The notes under the pieces were generated by a model. That model searched no databases and was not told the DNA's origin. It worked only from the letters and a program-made list of their open reading frames with translations. Shown here one piece after another: positions 43,842-51,308 of a DNA stretch of 51,308 nt. How positions within the stretch are numbered: the first letter of the stretch is position 1; each line of letters opens with the position of its first letter. The DNA is from CAZFAP01 sp964516325. GTDB taxonomy: Bacteria > Auribacterota > JABMQX01. The translations under genes were made by a program, and so were the position numbers. Location of the stretch: NCBI GenBank assembly GCA_964516325.1, contig CAZFAP010000008.1:1-51308 (forward strand), read 5' to 3'.

Positions 43842-44315
43842 TTACGACGATTTGAGCTCCTCGTAGAGGTTCGCCATTTCGATTGCCGCGACGGCGGCGT
43901 GGAAGCCTTTGTTGCCCGCCTTTGTGCCGGCTCGCTCTATCGCTTGCTCGATTGTGTCCGTCGTGATGACGCCGAAAATCGTCGGGACGCCGGATTGAAG
44001 GGCGACCTGCGCGACGCCCTTAGAGACCTCCGCGGCGATGTAGTTGAAGTGGGGCGTGCCGCCGCGAATCACGGCTCCAAGGCAGATCACCGCATTGTAC
44101 TTGCCCGACTCCGCCATCATCTTCGCCACCCCCGGAATCTCGAACGACCCCGGCGTCCAGGCGATGTCAATGTCCTTGTCCTTCGCCCCGTGTCGGGTCA
44201 ACGCGTCCATCGCCCCGGCCAGCAACTCCTTGGAGATGAAATCGTTGAACCGGCTGACGATGATTCCAAACCTTTTCCCTTCGGCAATCAGCTTTCCTTC
44301 ATAAGTTTTACCCAT
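43842..44315 (-). CDS. ribH: 6,7-dimethyl-8-ribityllumazine synthase
   Basis: 157 residues; condenses the RibA-pathway pyrimidine with 3,4-dihydroxybutanone phosphate in the penultimate step of riboflavin synthesis. Landmarks: IIVSRFNDFISKELL, the substrate loop TPGSFEIPGVAK, CLGAVIRGGTPHFNYIAAEV and GVITTDTIEQAIERAGTKAGNKG. The start at 44315 (MGKTYEGK) follows GGGAGGGTG; the longer open frame adds residues without family match. Third gene of the FMN-riboswitch operon. Confidence 0.97.
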   Translation of the reverse strand: MGKTYEGKLIAEGKRFGIIVSRFNDFISKELLAGAMDALTRHGAKDKDIDIAWTPGSFEIPGVAKMMAESGKYNAVICLGAVIRGGTPHFNYIAAEVSKGVAQVALQSGVPTIFGVITTDTIEQAIERAGTKAGNKGFHAAVAAIEMANLYEELKSS

Positions 44316-44389
44316 GGCACCCTCCCAAAAAAACGTTCCTCCTTCTTGTCCACCTTTCCTTCTCACGGCAGGGGCGGCAAGAGCCTGTA

Positions 44390-44417
44390 GGGGACACCAT
44401 GCTTATATGGTGTCCCC
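44390..44417. repeat. 28-nt palindromic repeat, copy 2
   Basis: GGGGACACCAT, loop GCTTAT, ATGGTGTCCCC: the exact reverse complement of the element at 38332-38359. It lies between ribBA and ribH. On the plus strand it is followed by TTT, on the minus strand by CTACAGG. It might modulate transcript stability or partial termination between the two rib genes. Confidence 0.9.
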
Positions 44418-44460
44418 TTTCAGGACGATCAGGATTTTCCCATGCCGGACGAACATATTC

Positions 44461-44484
44461 TGTCAATCCTGTTCATCCCGTCAA
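44461..44484. repeat. short GGATGAACAGGATT-type dispersed repeat
   Basis: Reverse complement starts GACGGGATGAACAGGATTGA. A related copy (GACAGGATGAACCGGATGGA) occurs at 14031-14054. This short motif type is widely scattered in intergenic DNA of environmental genomes; here both copies are in gene-free DNA. Confidence 0.5.
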
Positions 44485-44500
44485 CAAATCTTCTCAACCC

Positions 44501-45694
44501 TCACAGCACGTGCCCTAACTTCTCCTTTTTCACCCTGAGATACTTCTCGTTGTACTTCGTCGGACGAACCTTGATCGGGACTCTCTCGACGATTTCCAAC
44601 CCGTACCCCTGAAGCCCGACATATTTGCTCGGATTATTTGTCAATAGCTTGATCTTCCTCAACCCGAGGTCGTAGAGAACCTGTGCCCCGACGCCGTACT
44701 CTCTCATATCCGGCCGGAACCCAAGCTCCAGGTTGGCTTCCACGGTGTCGAGGCCCTTGTCCTGCAATGCGTATGCTCTTATCTTGTTCACCAACCCAAT
44801 TCCACGTCCTTCATGCGGAATGTAAAGAATGACTCCTTTCCCTTCCTTTGCCACCATCCTCATCGCCATCTCCAACTGCGGCCCGCAGTCGCATCTCTCG
44901 GATCGGAACACGTCTCCCGTGAGACATTGGCAGTGCGGCCTGACGAGGACAGGCTCCTCAGCCGAAATCTCCCCCATCACCAACGCGAGATATTCCGCCT
45001 CGTCCAGCAGGCTCTCGTAAAGGTGCAGCCGGAAGAAGCCGTACTCGGTCGGGAGGTCCGCTTCTGCGACCTTCTTGACGAGCTTTTCCCTTCTCCGGCG
45101 ATACTTGATGAGGTCGGCGATGGTAACGACCTTCAAGCCATGCTTTTCCGCGATTTTGAGGAGCGCTGGCATCCTTGCCATTGTTCCGTCCTCGTCCATG
45201 ATTTCGCAGAGAACACCCGCCGGTAAGAGACCCGCAAGCCTCGCGAGGTCCACGGCAGCTTCCGTATGCCCTGCCCGACGCAGGACTCCGCCCTCGACCG
45301 CCTGTATCGGATTCACGTGCCCCGGTCGGGCAAAATCGTCCCGCTTGGCGCCCGGCTCCGTGAACCGCTTGATCGTCTTAGCCCTGTCGGCGGCGGAAAT
45401 CCCCGTCGTTGTCCCTTCCTTCGCGTCTATCGTGACGGTGAAGGCTGTGCCATGAAGGGCGGTGACTTGGTCCACCATGACGGGCAAATCCAGCTCCTCG
45501 AGCCTCTCCCTCGCCGCCGGGAGGCATATCAAGCCGCGACCGTGCTTCGCCATGAAATTGATCGCCTCTGCCGTAACCTTCTCCGCCGCCATGATGAAAT
45601 CGCCTTCGTTCTCGCGATCCTCATCATCCACGACGATCACGATCTTCCCAGCCCTGAAGTCCTCAACAACTTCCTCAACACCGCTTACTCTCAT
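44501..45694 (-). CDS. ribBA: bifunctional DHBP synthase / GTP cyclohydrolase II
   Basis: 397 residues. The N-terminal half makes 3,4-dihydroxy-2-butanone 4-phosphate from ribulose 5-phosphate: VVDDEDRENEGDFIMAAE and GHVNPIQAVEGGVLRRAGHT. The C-terminal half opens GTP: the zinc site CLTGDVFRSERCDCGPQL and GRGIGLVNKIRAYALQD are intact. Together they feed both branches into ribH. The start at 45694 (MRVSGVEEVV) is preferred because GGAGGAAGAG lies just upstream; a Met seven codons earlier has no ribosome site. Second gene behind the FMN riboswitch. Confidence 0.96.
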   Translation of the reverse strand: MRVSGVEEVVEDFRAGKIVIVVDDEDRENEGDFIMAAEKVTAEAINFMAKHGRGLICLPAARERLEELDLPVMVDQVTALHGTAFTVTIDAKEGTTTGISAADRAKTIKRFTEPGAKRDDFARPGHVNPIQAVEGGVLRRAGHTEAAVDLARLAGLLPAGVLCEIMDEDGTMARMPALLKIAEKHGLKVVTIADLIKYRRRREKLVKKVAEADLPTEYGFFRLHLYESLLDEAEYLALVMGEISAEEPVLVRPHCQCLTGDVFRSERCDCGPQLEMAMRMVAKEGKGVILYIPHEGRGIGLVNKIRAYALQDKGLDTVEANLELGFRPDMREYGVGAQVLYDLGLRKIKLLTNNPSKYVGLQGYGLEIVERVPIKVRPTKYNEKYLRVKKEKLGHVL

Positions 45695-45848
45695 ACTTCT
45701 TTTCTCTTCCTCCATCGGCAGGTACTGGGTCCCGCGCAGCCCGCCAGCGACACCACCGCGAACACCATGCTTATCAAGAGTGCCCTCCTCACCTTTCTTG
45801 TCCCTTGCCGGCCGCCTGATACCTCCTTACCGCCAGACCCCCACGCCC

Positions 45849-46295
45849 TCACAACACCAGGGGTCTAATCGGCTGATCCGAAATAGCAAACCAAAAACCT
45901 GCCTCTTCCGAATAAATGACGAGGGCCCAGGACCTTCCCTTCAGCTCAAATTCCCTCTCCAGTTTGGTCCCTGTTCCCGCTAACTCGATCTCAAGGTTGT
46001 GAACCCCTTCTGGCACGCGAAGCAAAACCCTGCGAGGAAACTCGCGAAAGCCCTCCCCTTCACGTCTCAATGAAAAGCGCATCGCTGGGAGTCGAATCTG
46101 CGCCACCGAAACGCCGTCAATCCTAACGTTCGCATCATGGCGGTTCCACGACATGTTCCGCACACAAAGAATGAGATTAGCGTCTCGCTCCCTCGAAACG
46201 ATGCGTCGCGGAGGCTCCGACACTCGGGTACCCCTGTGGCAAGAAGCGGCCAGCATCACAGTAACGATTACGATCGACAAAGGCGCCGTTCTCAT
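45849..46295 (-). CDS. unknown lipoprotein, first gene of the FMN-riboswitch operon
   Basis: 148 residues with a lipoprotein signal (MRTAPLSIVIVTVMLAASC, lipobox AASC, Cys19). The mature part is a small beta-rich domain (LRVPEGVHNLEIELAGTGT, then WALVIYSEEAGFWFAISDQP) that I cannot place. AGGAGATAGG precedes the ATG. It is the first gene after the riboswitch and terminator and 155 bp ahead of ribBA, so its level should fall when FMN is plentiful. A role in flavin uptake or at the envelope is suggested only by this context. Confidence 0.75.
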   Translation of the reverse strand: MRTAPLSIVIVTVMLAASCHRGTRVSEPPRRIVSRERDANLILCVRNMSWNRHDANVRIDGVSVAQIRLPAMRFSLRREGEGFREFPRRVLLRVPEGVHNLEIELAGTGTKLEREFELKGRSWALVIYSEEAGFWFAISDQPIRPLVL

Positions 46296-46426
46296 GTCCC
46301 TATCTCCTGACGCTCACGGTTGAGCAGCGATGGCGCGTTCACAAGAGCGCGCCTCACAGTGAGCAGGGTGGCTCATGCCCCCGTCAAACCTGGACTACCG
46401 ACCGGCGCGGGGGCGTCCTGGGAACC

Positions 46427-46458
46427 AAAAGCCCCGAGATGCTAACCTTCGGGGCTTT
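46427..46458 (-). terminator. attenuator terminator of the FMN riboswitch
   Basis: On the minus strand AAAGCCCCGA, an 11-nt loop region, then TCGGGGCTTTT: a 9-10-bp stem followed by a short T-run. It lies 24 bp past the aptamer and ahead of the lipoprotein gene, the expected position for FMN-dependent termination. Confidence 0.8.
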
Positions 46459-46481
46459 CACAATGGCAAACTGGTTTTTGT

Positions 46482-46602
46482 AGATCTTCTTCCATCCAGA
46501 CTTTGACTGTCGGCTCCGGACTCTCATCGGATCAGTCCCGCCTCTCGGCAGGACTCGCGGGCTGTACCGCCGGCCGGGAATTTCACCCAGCCCCGAAGAT
46601 CT
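46482..46602 (-). promoter_or_regulatory. FMN riboswitch (RFN element)
   Basis: On the minus strand the conserved RFN blocks appear in order: GGGTGAAATTCCCGGCCGGC then GGTA, AGCCCGCGAG, the variable arm CTGCCGAGAGGCGGG, GATCCGATGAGAGTCCGGAG and CCGACAGTC. P1 is a perfect 8-bp pairing of AGATCTTC and GAAGATCT. It controls the operon lipoprotein-ribBA-ribH; FMN binding is expected to favour the terminator at 46427-46458. Confidence 0.97.
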
Positions 46603-46608
46603 AATTCT

Positions 46609-46637
46609 ACTGTAACACCCCGTCATTTCTGTGTCAA
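46609..46637 (-). promoter_or_regulatory. promoter of the FMN-riboswitch operon
   Basis: Minus strand TTGACA (46637-46632), 17 nt, TACAGT (46614-46609). Transcription would begin near 46602, right at the first base of the aptamer P1 stem. Confidence 0.7.
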
Positions 46638-46720
46638 CCCCTTTGACCGATGTCTCGTTATCCCTCAGTTATGGGTGGCGAAGCCCATCAAGAATCCTGG
46701 GGTCTTTCGCATGGGAATGG

Positions 46721-46752
46721 AACCGCAGAGCACGCAGGGATCGCACAGATGG
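46721..46752. repeat. dispersed intergenic repeat, short copy E
   Basis: AACCGCAGAGCACGCAGGGA then TCGCACAGATGG, matching the CCGCAGAG/ACGC core of copies A-D. Weakest member of the family. Confidence 0.5.
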
Positions 46753-46762
46753 CGCCGGGCCC

Positions 46763-46888
46763 GGAGTGCGGAAGCTGGGCTTCCGCATGACAAAGCAGGA
46801 GCTGTGCGCTCCCGCACTCCATATTTCGGCATCCCTCTGGAGTGCTGAAGCCAAGCTTCAGCTTTCATCCCCGGGAGCGGAGCTCCCG
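46763..46888. repeat. duplicated pair of GAAGC/GGAGC hairpins
   Basis: Four short hairpins in a row: GCGGAAGC-TGG-GCTTCCGC (46768-46786), GGAGC-TGTGC-GCTCC (46798-46812), GCTGAAGC-CAA-GCTTCAGC (46844-46862) and CGGGAGC-GGA-GCTCCCG (46872-46888). The first and third are both preceded by GGAGT, and the first-to-third and second-to-fourth distances are both about 75 bp, so it is a tandem duplication of a two-hairpin unit with pairing conserved despite base changes. Confidence 0.7.
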
Positions 46889-47658
46889 CGTTCGAGAATC
46901 CGATTCATCTTCTGGAAATGTTCTGCGCGAGTTCTGCCATAAAAAGGACCGATGCGCACCCTCGATTTTCATGCTCTCCGGGTGAACGAAGTTCATGAGC
47001 CACTGCGGTTGTTGTCTCTTCTCGTGTGTCAGCCGGAGCCACACCCCCGCCTGTGACTGAGGCATTACGATGTCTGTGGTTGGGCGGGGTGCGGAACGCC
47101 AAGCTAAACTGTGCAACAGCAGCATGCGTTAAACCTGCCTGTGCAAGAGCTGCCTCATTCCCCAAGGTTGTGGTGGAAACCGGCGCCTCACGTAGAAACG
47201 GGGACAAAGGCAAACAACAAAGCATTGCCCGGATGTTCGGCAGACAAGTGGATGGGGCATCCTGTCATCTGAAGGAGTGACCGGCGCATGCCTCGATGTC
47301 CTGCGGCAACCTTGCGGCGCAAGCGAAGGCGAAAGGGAGAAAAGTGTCCGGATTTCCATGGTCGGTTTTCGTATCAGCCACGGCAGCTCTGCCTGTGCAG
47401 GATTTGCATTGCGGCGGCAAGAAAGGGCGCGCAATTCGTGCACGCCATCTGCGATGCAAGTTGCTGCCATAGAATATGTTGCAGGTTTGGCTCGAACATT
47501 GCACGTTAAAAGCCCCTGAGGCAGCCCGAGGAAAGATGCGCCGGGCAAGCGGAGCCCTCAAGTTTCGCGGCGATTCATGGCAGGGTCGCCTGACGACATG
47601 GTCCGGGCGGCTGCTCTTGGCTGATTCATTCGCAGTGCAGGTAAGAGAGGAGAGAAAG

Positions 47659-50600
47659 ATGTCGAGACTTCTATCGGTGGTGTTGGCTTTGGCCCTGGGG
47701 TGCTTGGTGTACGTGATCGTTGTTTCCTCCCCGGCCGGTCCCCAAGAGAAGAGACTCGAAGACGCAGGCAAGAAACAGGAAGAGGAATCCCCGTCGCGAG
47801 CTCCGGGTTTCTCCGACCGGGGACCCGGCAGGCGGGGTCAGGGCCCCGGGTTCGGACCTCTCCCGATCCCATTGTTGCTCGCTCTCGACGCCGACCAGGA
47901 TGGCGAGGTCTCGGCCGCCGAGATCGAGAACGCTGTGGCCGCTTTGAAGACCCTCGATAAGAACAACGACGGAAAACTGAGTTCCGAGGAATTACGTCCC
48001 CAGTTCGGCTTTCCCGGAGGCCGAGTTGGCCCCGGTGGCCCTGGAGACTTCGGCCCCCCCGGTGGACCCGGAGACTTCGGTCCCCCCGGCGGTCCCGGGG
48101 GCTTTGGTCCGCCCGGGGGACCGGGGATGCCCGGGCCAGGCGGTGGTTTTCGCCTCCCGCCGATGCCCCTCATGGAAGCCCTCGACGCCGACAATGACGA
48201 GGAAATCTCGGCATCCGAAATCAAGAATGCCATCCCTGCCCTGAAGAAGCTCGATAAGAACTCTGACGGCAAATTGAGCAGCGAGGAATGGCTTCCGCAG
48301 CTCGGGGGTGCTGGCGGCTTCGGTCCCCCCGGAGGCTCTCAGCGAACGGAGCTTGTCGCCAAATTCGATGCCGATGCCGACGGCAAACTCAATGACAAAG
48401 AGAGAGCCGCCGCACGCGCCGCCGCACGCGAACAAAGACGCGGCGGCTTTGGTCCCTTCGGCCGCCAACCCGCCGCCCCCAAACCCGATACGGAAGCCCC
48501 CGCGCAGAAATTAACGCCCCCCACGACGGGCGTGATTCCGCCGAACACCGACCTGTACGACGACAACACGCTCCGTACACTGTATCTCCAATTTGCCGCC
48601 GCCGATTGGTACGATGAGCTCGGCGACTTCTACCGAACCGCCGTGGAGGTACCAGCCGACTTGATCGTGGATGGCGTCACACATCCGGGGGTCGGCATTC
48701 ACTTTCGCGGGAACACCTCGTATATGATGAGCGGCCAGTCTCAGAAGAAACCCTTCAATATTTCCCTCGACTTCACCGACCAAGATGAACGCCTTTACGG
48801 TTACAGGACCCTTAACCTCCACAATTCTCATGAGGACCCCTCGTTCCTCCGCGAGGTGCTCTTTTCGCGCATCTGCCGTGAGTACACGCCAGCGCTAAAC
48901 GCCAACTTCGTCAAGCTTGTCGTCAACGGCGAGAACTGGGGAGTCTATGCAAATGTACAGCAATTCAACCGCGATTTCCTCCAGGATTGGTTCGGCGCCG
49001 GGCGAGGTTTTCGGTGGAAGGTCGGCATGGGGTTCGGCAGCGCCAGCGCCCTGGACTGGCTCGGCCCCGATCCTTCCGCCTATAAACGCGCTTACGAGAT
49101 AAAATCCGGGGACGAGCCAGATGCCTGGGCCGCTCTGATCAAACTGTGTGAAACGCTCAACAAAACGCCCGACGACAAGCTCGAAAGATCCCTCAACACC
49201 ATCCTGAATGTGGATCAAGCCCTGTGGCTCATCGCCCTCGAGAACATCTTCATAGATGAGGGCTACGTTACACGGGGGGCTGATTATGCTCTCTATACGG
49301 ATGGCCGATATGGGCGCTTTCACTTGCTGTCAATTGACAATAACGAAACACTCAGCTACGGCGGCGGACCGTTTTTTGGGCTGAGGATTTCGGGAGCAGA
49401 GCTTGACCCTCTTGCCCTCGCGGATGACAACTCCCGCCCCGTCATCCATCGCCTCTTATCCATCCCCCATCTCCGGGCGCGCTATCTGGCCCACGTGCGA
49501 ACGATTGTCAATGAATCCCTCGATTGGGAGAAGCTGGCCCCGATTGTCGAGAGCTATCAGAAGCTCATCGGCGAGGAGGTGAAGGCTGACACCAAGAAAC
49601 TCTACTCTTACGAAGTCTTCATCAAAGCCCATGACGAGGATTCCGCCAGAGAAGGCCCACCGGGGGGAGGTCCGTTCGGAGGCGGTCCACAGGCAGGAGG
49701 CCCGCCTGGCAACGTTCCACAAACAGGAGGCCCGCCCGGGGGAGGTTTACCCGGAGGAGGAGCCCCGGGCGAGCGGCGCTTTGATGCCGAAAGCATTCTC
49801 CGGCGATTCGACGCCAACGGTGACGGAACCATCTCCAAGGACGAGGTGCCCGAGCAGGCGCAGCAGTTCATCCAGGATTTCGACCGCAACGGCGACGGCA
49901 TCATCTCCAAGGACGAACTCCCCCAGGGCGATGCCGGCATGCCCGGCGGCGGGCGTCGAGGCGGCGGTCGTCCCGGGCGAGGACCGGGCGGTGGAGGCGG
50001 CCCCGGCTTCGGAGCGACCCCCAGCCTGAAACGTTTTGTCGAGGAACGGCGGGCGTTCATCCTCAGCCGTCCCGAGATCAACAAACCCTGGCCACTGATT
50101 CAAGAGGTCTCTCACCGCGTCAAGGACCGCCCGTCGGCGGATTCTCCCGAACCACTGCCGACCGAATCCGTCCGCGTCACCGCGAAGATGAGCGGCGAGG
50201 CCAAAGCAGATTCCGTGATCCTGTACTATGCGGAAGCGCGTTGGGCGCCTTTCCAGCACGTGTTGATGTTCGATGATGGCACGCACAACAAGGGCACGGC
50301 AGGCGATGGTCTGTACGGCGGCGATATTCCCCCGTTTCCTGCCGGAACCCAGGTCCACTACTATGTGGAAGCGAGGTCGCCTGCCTCAGTGGGAACAACC
50401 GCGTTCTACCCTTCAAAAGCGGAATTTGGTGCGCTCACCTACCGCGTGGCGGTCCCCATCGCCACTGCATCACCGCTGGTCATCAACGAGCTGATGGCCG
50501 CCAACCAGACCACGATCTCCGATCCACAGGGGCGGTACGACGACTGGATCGAGTTGCTGAACGTCAGCGACCAGGAAGTGGACCTTTCGGGCATGTACCT

Positions 50601-50910
50601 GACCGACCAGAAGGAGAATCCTCGCAAATGGGCTTTTCCGAAAGGCACGACCCTTGCGCCCGGCGCCTACCTCGTCGTTTGGGCGGACGAAGAAGGACAC
50701 GCCAACCCCGGCCTCCACGCCAATTTCAAGCTCGGCAAGGACGGCGAAACGGTGATGCTCATTGATTCGAATGCGCGGGGAAACGCGATGCTCGATTCCG
50801 TCACATTCGGCAAACAAAAAGATGACGTCGCGTTCGGCAGAATGCCCGACGGAAAAGGAGCCTTCCGGACATTACAGGCAACCCCCGGCGGAACGAACAA
50901 GGCCCAATAG
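47659..50910 (+). CDS. secreted CotH-kinase / EF-hand / lamin-tail fusion protein
   Basis: 1083 residues. A signal or anchor segment (LLSVVLALALGCLVYVIVV) is followed by two EF-hand pairs (loops beginning near 77, 100, 176 and 199; the third, DADNDEEIS, has Glu where Gly is usual) separated by a collagen-like stretch of GPPGGPG units, and a fifth loop near 237. Residues about 310-650 are a CotH kinase domain: VGIHFRGNTSY, YGYRTLNLHNSHEDPSFLRE, NGENWGVYANVQQFN and LLSIDNNETLSYGG. A second Gly/Pro-rich stretch carries two more EF loops (DANGDGTIS, DRNGDGIIS). The end (about 940-1060) is a lamin-tail domain: VINELMAANQTTISDP and YDDWIELLN. CotH proteins phosphorylate partner proteins outside the cytoplasm. 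GAGGAG before the ATG decides the start. Confidence 0.92.
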   Translation: MSRLLSVVLALALGCLVYVIVVSSPAGPQEKRLEDAGKKQEEESPSRAPGFSDRGPGRRGQGPGFGPLPIPLLLALDADQDGEVSAAEIENAVAALKTLDKNNDGKLSSEELRPQFGFPGGRVGPGGPGDFGPPGGPGDFGPPGGPGGFGPPGGPGMPGPGGGFRLPPMPLMEALDADNDEEISASEIKNAIPALKKLDKNSDGKLSSEEWLPQLGGAGGFGPPGGSQRTELVAKFDADADGKLNDKERAAARAAAREQRRGGFGPFGRQPAAPKPDTEAPAQKLTPPTTGVIPPNTDLYDDNTLRTLYLQFAAADWYDELGDFYRTAVEVPADLIVDGVTHPGVGIHFRGNTSYMMSGQSQKKPFNISLDFTDQDERLYGYRTLNLHNSHEDPSFLREVLFSRICREYTPALNANFVKLVVNGENWGVYANVQQFNRDFLQDWFGAGRGFRWKVGMGFGSASALDWLGPDPSAYKRAYEIKSGDEPDAWAALIKLCETLNKTPDDKLERSLNTILNVDQALWLIALENIFIDEGYVTRGADYALYTDGRYGRFHLLSIDNNETLSYGGGPFFGLRISGAELDPLALADDNSRPVIHRLLSIPHLRARYLAHVRTIVNESLDWEKLAPIVESYQKLIGEEVKADTKKLYSYEVFIKAHDEDSAREGPPGGGPFGGGPQAGGPPGNVPQTGGPPGGGLPGGGAPGERRFDAESILRRFDANGDGTISKDEVPEQAQQFIQDFDRNGDGIISKDELPQGDAGMPGGGRRGGGRPGRGPGGGGGPGFGATPSLKRFVEERRAFILSRPEINKPWPLIQEVSHRVKDRPSADSPEPLPTESVRVTAKMSGEAKADSVILYYAEARWAPFQHVLMFDDGTHNKGTAGDGLYGGDIPPFPAGTQVHYYVEARSPASVGTTAFYPSKAEFGALTYRVAVPIATASPLVINELMAANQTTISDPQGRYDDWIELLNVSDQEVDLSGMYLTDQKENPRKWAFPKGTTLAPGAYLVVWADEEGHANPGLHANFKLGKDGETVMLIDSNARGNAMLDSVTFGKQKDDVAFGRMPDGKGAFRTLQATPGGTNKAQ

Positions 50911-51024
50911 GTGACGCAAGCGCTGCTGGCGCACTACCGAAAGGCCCAAGCGGCAATGGAGAATGAACTGGCGGAATCCACCATCGCGGACGTGCTGCAC
51001 GATATCTTCGCGGCTGGAAGATGA
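50911..51024 (+). CDS. short ORF or gene remnant after the CotH gene
   Basis: A 37-codon frame beginning with GTG immediately after the CotH stop: VTQALLAHYRKAQAAMENEL, ending IFAAGR. The composition is protein-like (amphipathic helix), but there is no ribosome site and I do not recognise it. It may be the tail of a decayed gene or chance. Confidence 0.2.
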   Translation: MTQALLAHYRKAQAAMENELAESTIADVLHDIFAAGR

Positions 51025-51191
51025 CCTTCTATTCTTCACTCAATTCCTAATTGTTGCACCCACAGTTAAACCACAACCATTGCTGTCCCGTTCAACAGCA
51101 GGTTTGGGCCCGACAGAGTCGGAGAGGACGTGCTGTTTTAACCGACTCAGAGGAAGAAGGAACAACCGTATTGCATGAGGAGGCGCACCCG

Positions 51192-51308
51192 ATGGTCAGA
51201 AGAGACGGTGAACGGAAAGACAACAGGAACTCGGCGGACATTGCGGGCGCTTGTGTATCGCGCCGGCAGTTTCTGAAAGGGACAGTGGGAGCGGTCGTCG
51301 GAGCATCG
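51192..51308 (+). CDS. N-terminus of a Tat-exported protein, cut by the window end
   Basis: 39 codons to the window edge. AGGAGGCGCACCCG precedes the ATG. The residues MVRRDGERKDNRNSADIAGA are followed by VSRRQFLKGTVGAVVGAS, a clear twin-arginine signal, so the mature protein is folded in the cytoplasm and exported, as for the FAD oxidoreductase at 34948-36348. The function lies beyond the window. Confidence 0.75.
   Translation, partial: MVRRDGERKDNRNSADIAGACVSRRQFLKGTVGAVVGAS

Larger units (their letters stand above)
46640..47658. other. gene-free region rich in hairpins and repeats
   Basis: About 1 kb between the divergent FMN operon and the CotH gene. It holds a CCGCAGAG-type repeat (46721-46752), a duplicated hairpin array (46763-46888), a CCTGTGACTGAGGCATTACG motif (47050-47069) and a GC-rich stretch of no clear function. 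A frame continuous with the CotH gene is open from 47476, but the ribosome site is at 47648-47658. No supported gene. Confidence 0.55.

Noticed and set aside
45761..45774. Possible third copy of the 28-nt palindrome (ACACCATGCTTAT)
   Set aside because: Only one arm end and the loop match, with no second arm; could be coincidence.
1..51308. tRNA genes, CRISPR arrays, prophage or IS transposases
   Set aside because: I looked for T-loop consensus, regularly spaced repeats and transposase or integrase motifs on both strands and found none I could support.

Overview
The window is about 51.3 kb of GC-rich bacterial chromosome. It carries about 35 protein genes, three riboswitches and several families of small intergenic repeats. 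I see no tRNA, rRNA, CRISPR array or intact transposon. The organism looks Gram-negative and uncultivated-lineage-like. The evidence is a PEP-CTERM protein, a DUF1559-type pseudopilin ending in an H..DG signature, Tat-exported proteins, a CotH/EF-hand/lamin-tail fusion and an LpxL-like acyltransferase. These traits recur in Planctomycetota, Verrucomicrobiota, Lentisphaerota, Omnitrophota and similar candidate phyla. I cannot narrow it further by eye.

Region 1 (1-7.3 kb). Two nearly identical cobalamin riboswitches, each with its own promoter and terminator, lie in the same orientation 4818 bp apart. The second leads into a secreted beta-propeller protein and a pseudopilin. The first has no gene of its own: past its terminator it points into the 3' end of a convergent secreted S8 protease. 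The protease and a small secreted protein whose C-terminus resembles the protease propeptide fill the space between the two switches.

Region 2 (7.3-18 kb). Here are a lipoprotein, an acyl-CoA ligase/acyltransferase pair, then KDPG aldolase, pyruvoyl arginine decarboxylase and an NtrC-type regulator on the minus strand. On the plus strand follow rph and prfB, the latter with a textbook +1 frameshift site. A TPR protein closes the block.

Region 3 (18-30.5 kb). A PEP-CTERM protein, a PP-loop protein, an M23 peptidase, der, a divergent sugar nucleotidyltransferase, a DJ-1/PfpI protein and a 1384-residue glycosidase-like secreted protein are on the plus strand; an MFS transporter converges on them.

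Region 4 (30.5-43.8 kb). A YhaN/YhaO-like (SbcC/SbcD-like) pair, a Tat-exported FAD oxidoreductase, and a signalling block: four-PAS histidine kinase, Rcp1-type response regulator and receiver-kinase hybrid, with a divergent sigma-54 regulator. Next comes an MNT nucleotidyltransferase whose HEPN partner is cut off where it meets the regulator gene.

Region 5 (43.8-51.3 kb). An FMN riboswitch with promoter and terminator controls an unknown lipoprotein, ribBA and ribH. A roughly 1 kb gene-free stretch full of hairpins follows, then the CotH/EF-hand/lamin-tail protein and the start of a Tat-exported protein cut by the window end.

The points I would follow first are the duplicated cobalamin switches, the FMN-switch operon that opens with an unknown lipoprotein, the broken HEPN/MNT pair, and the inverted pair of identical 28-nt palindromes.
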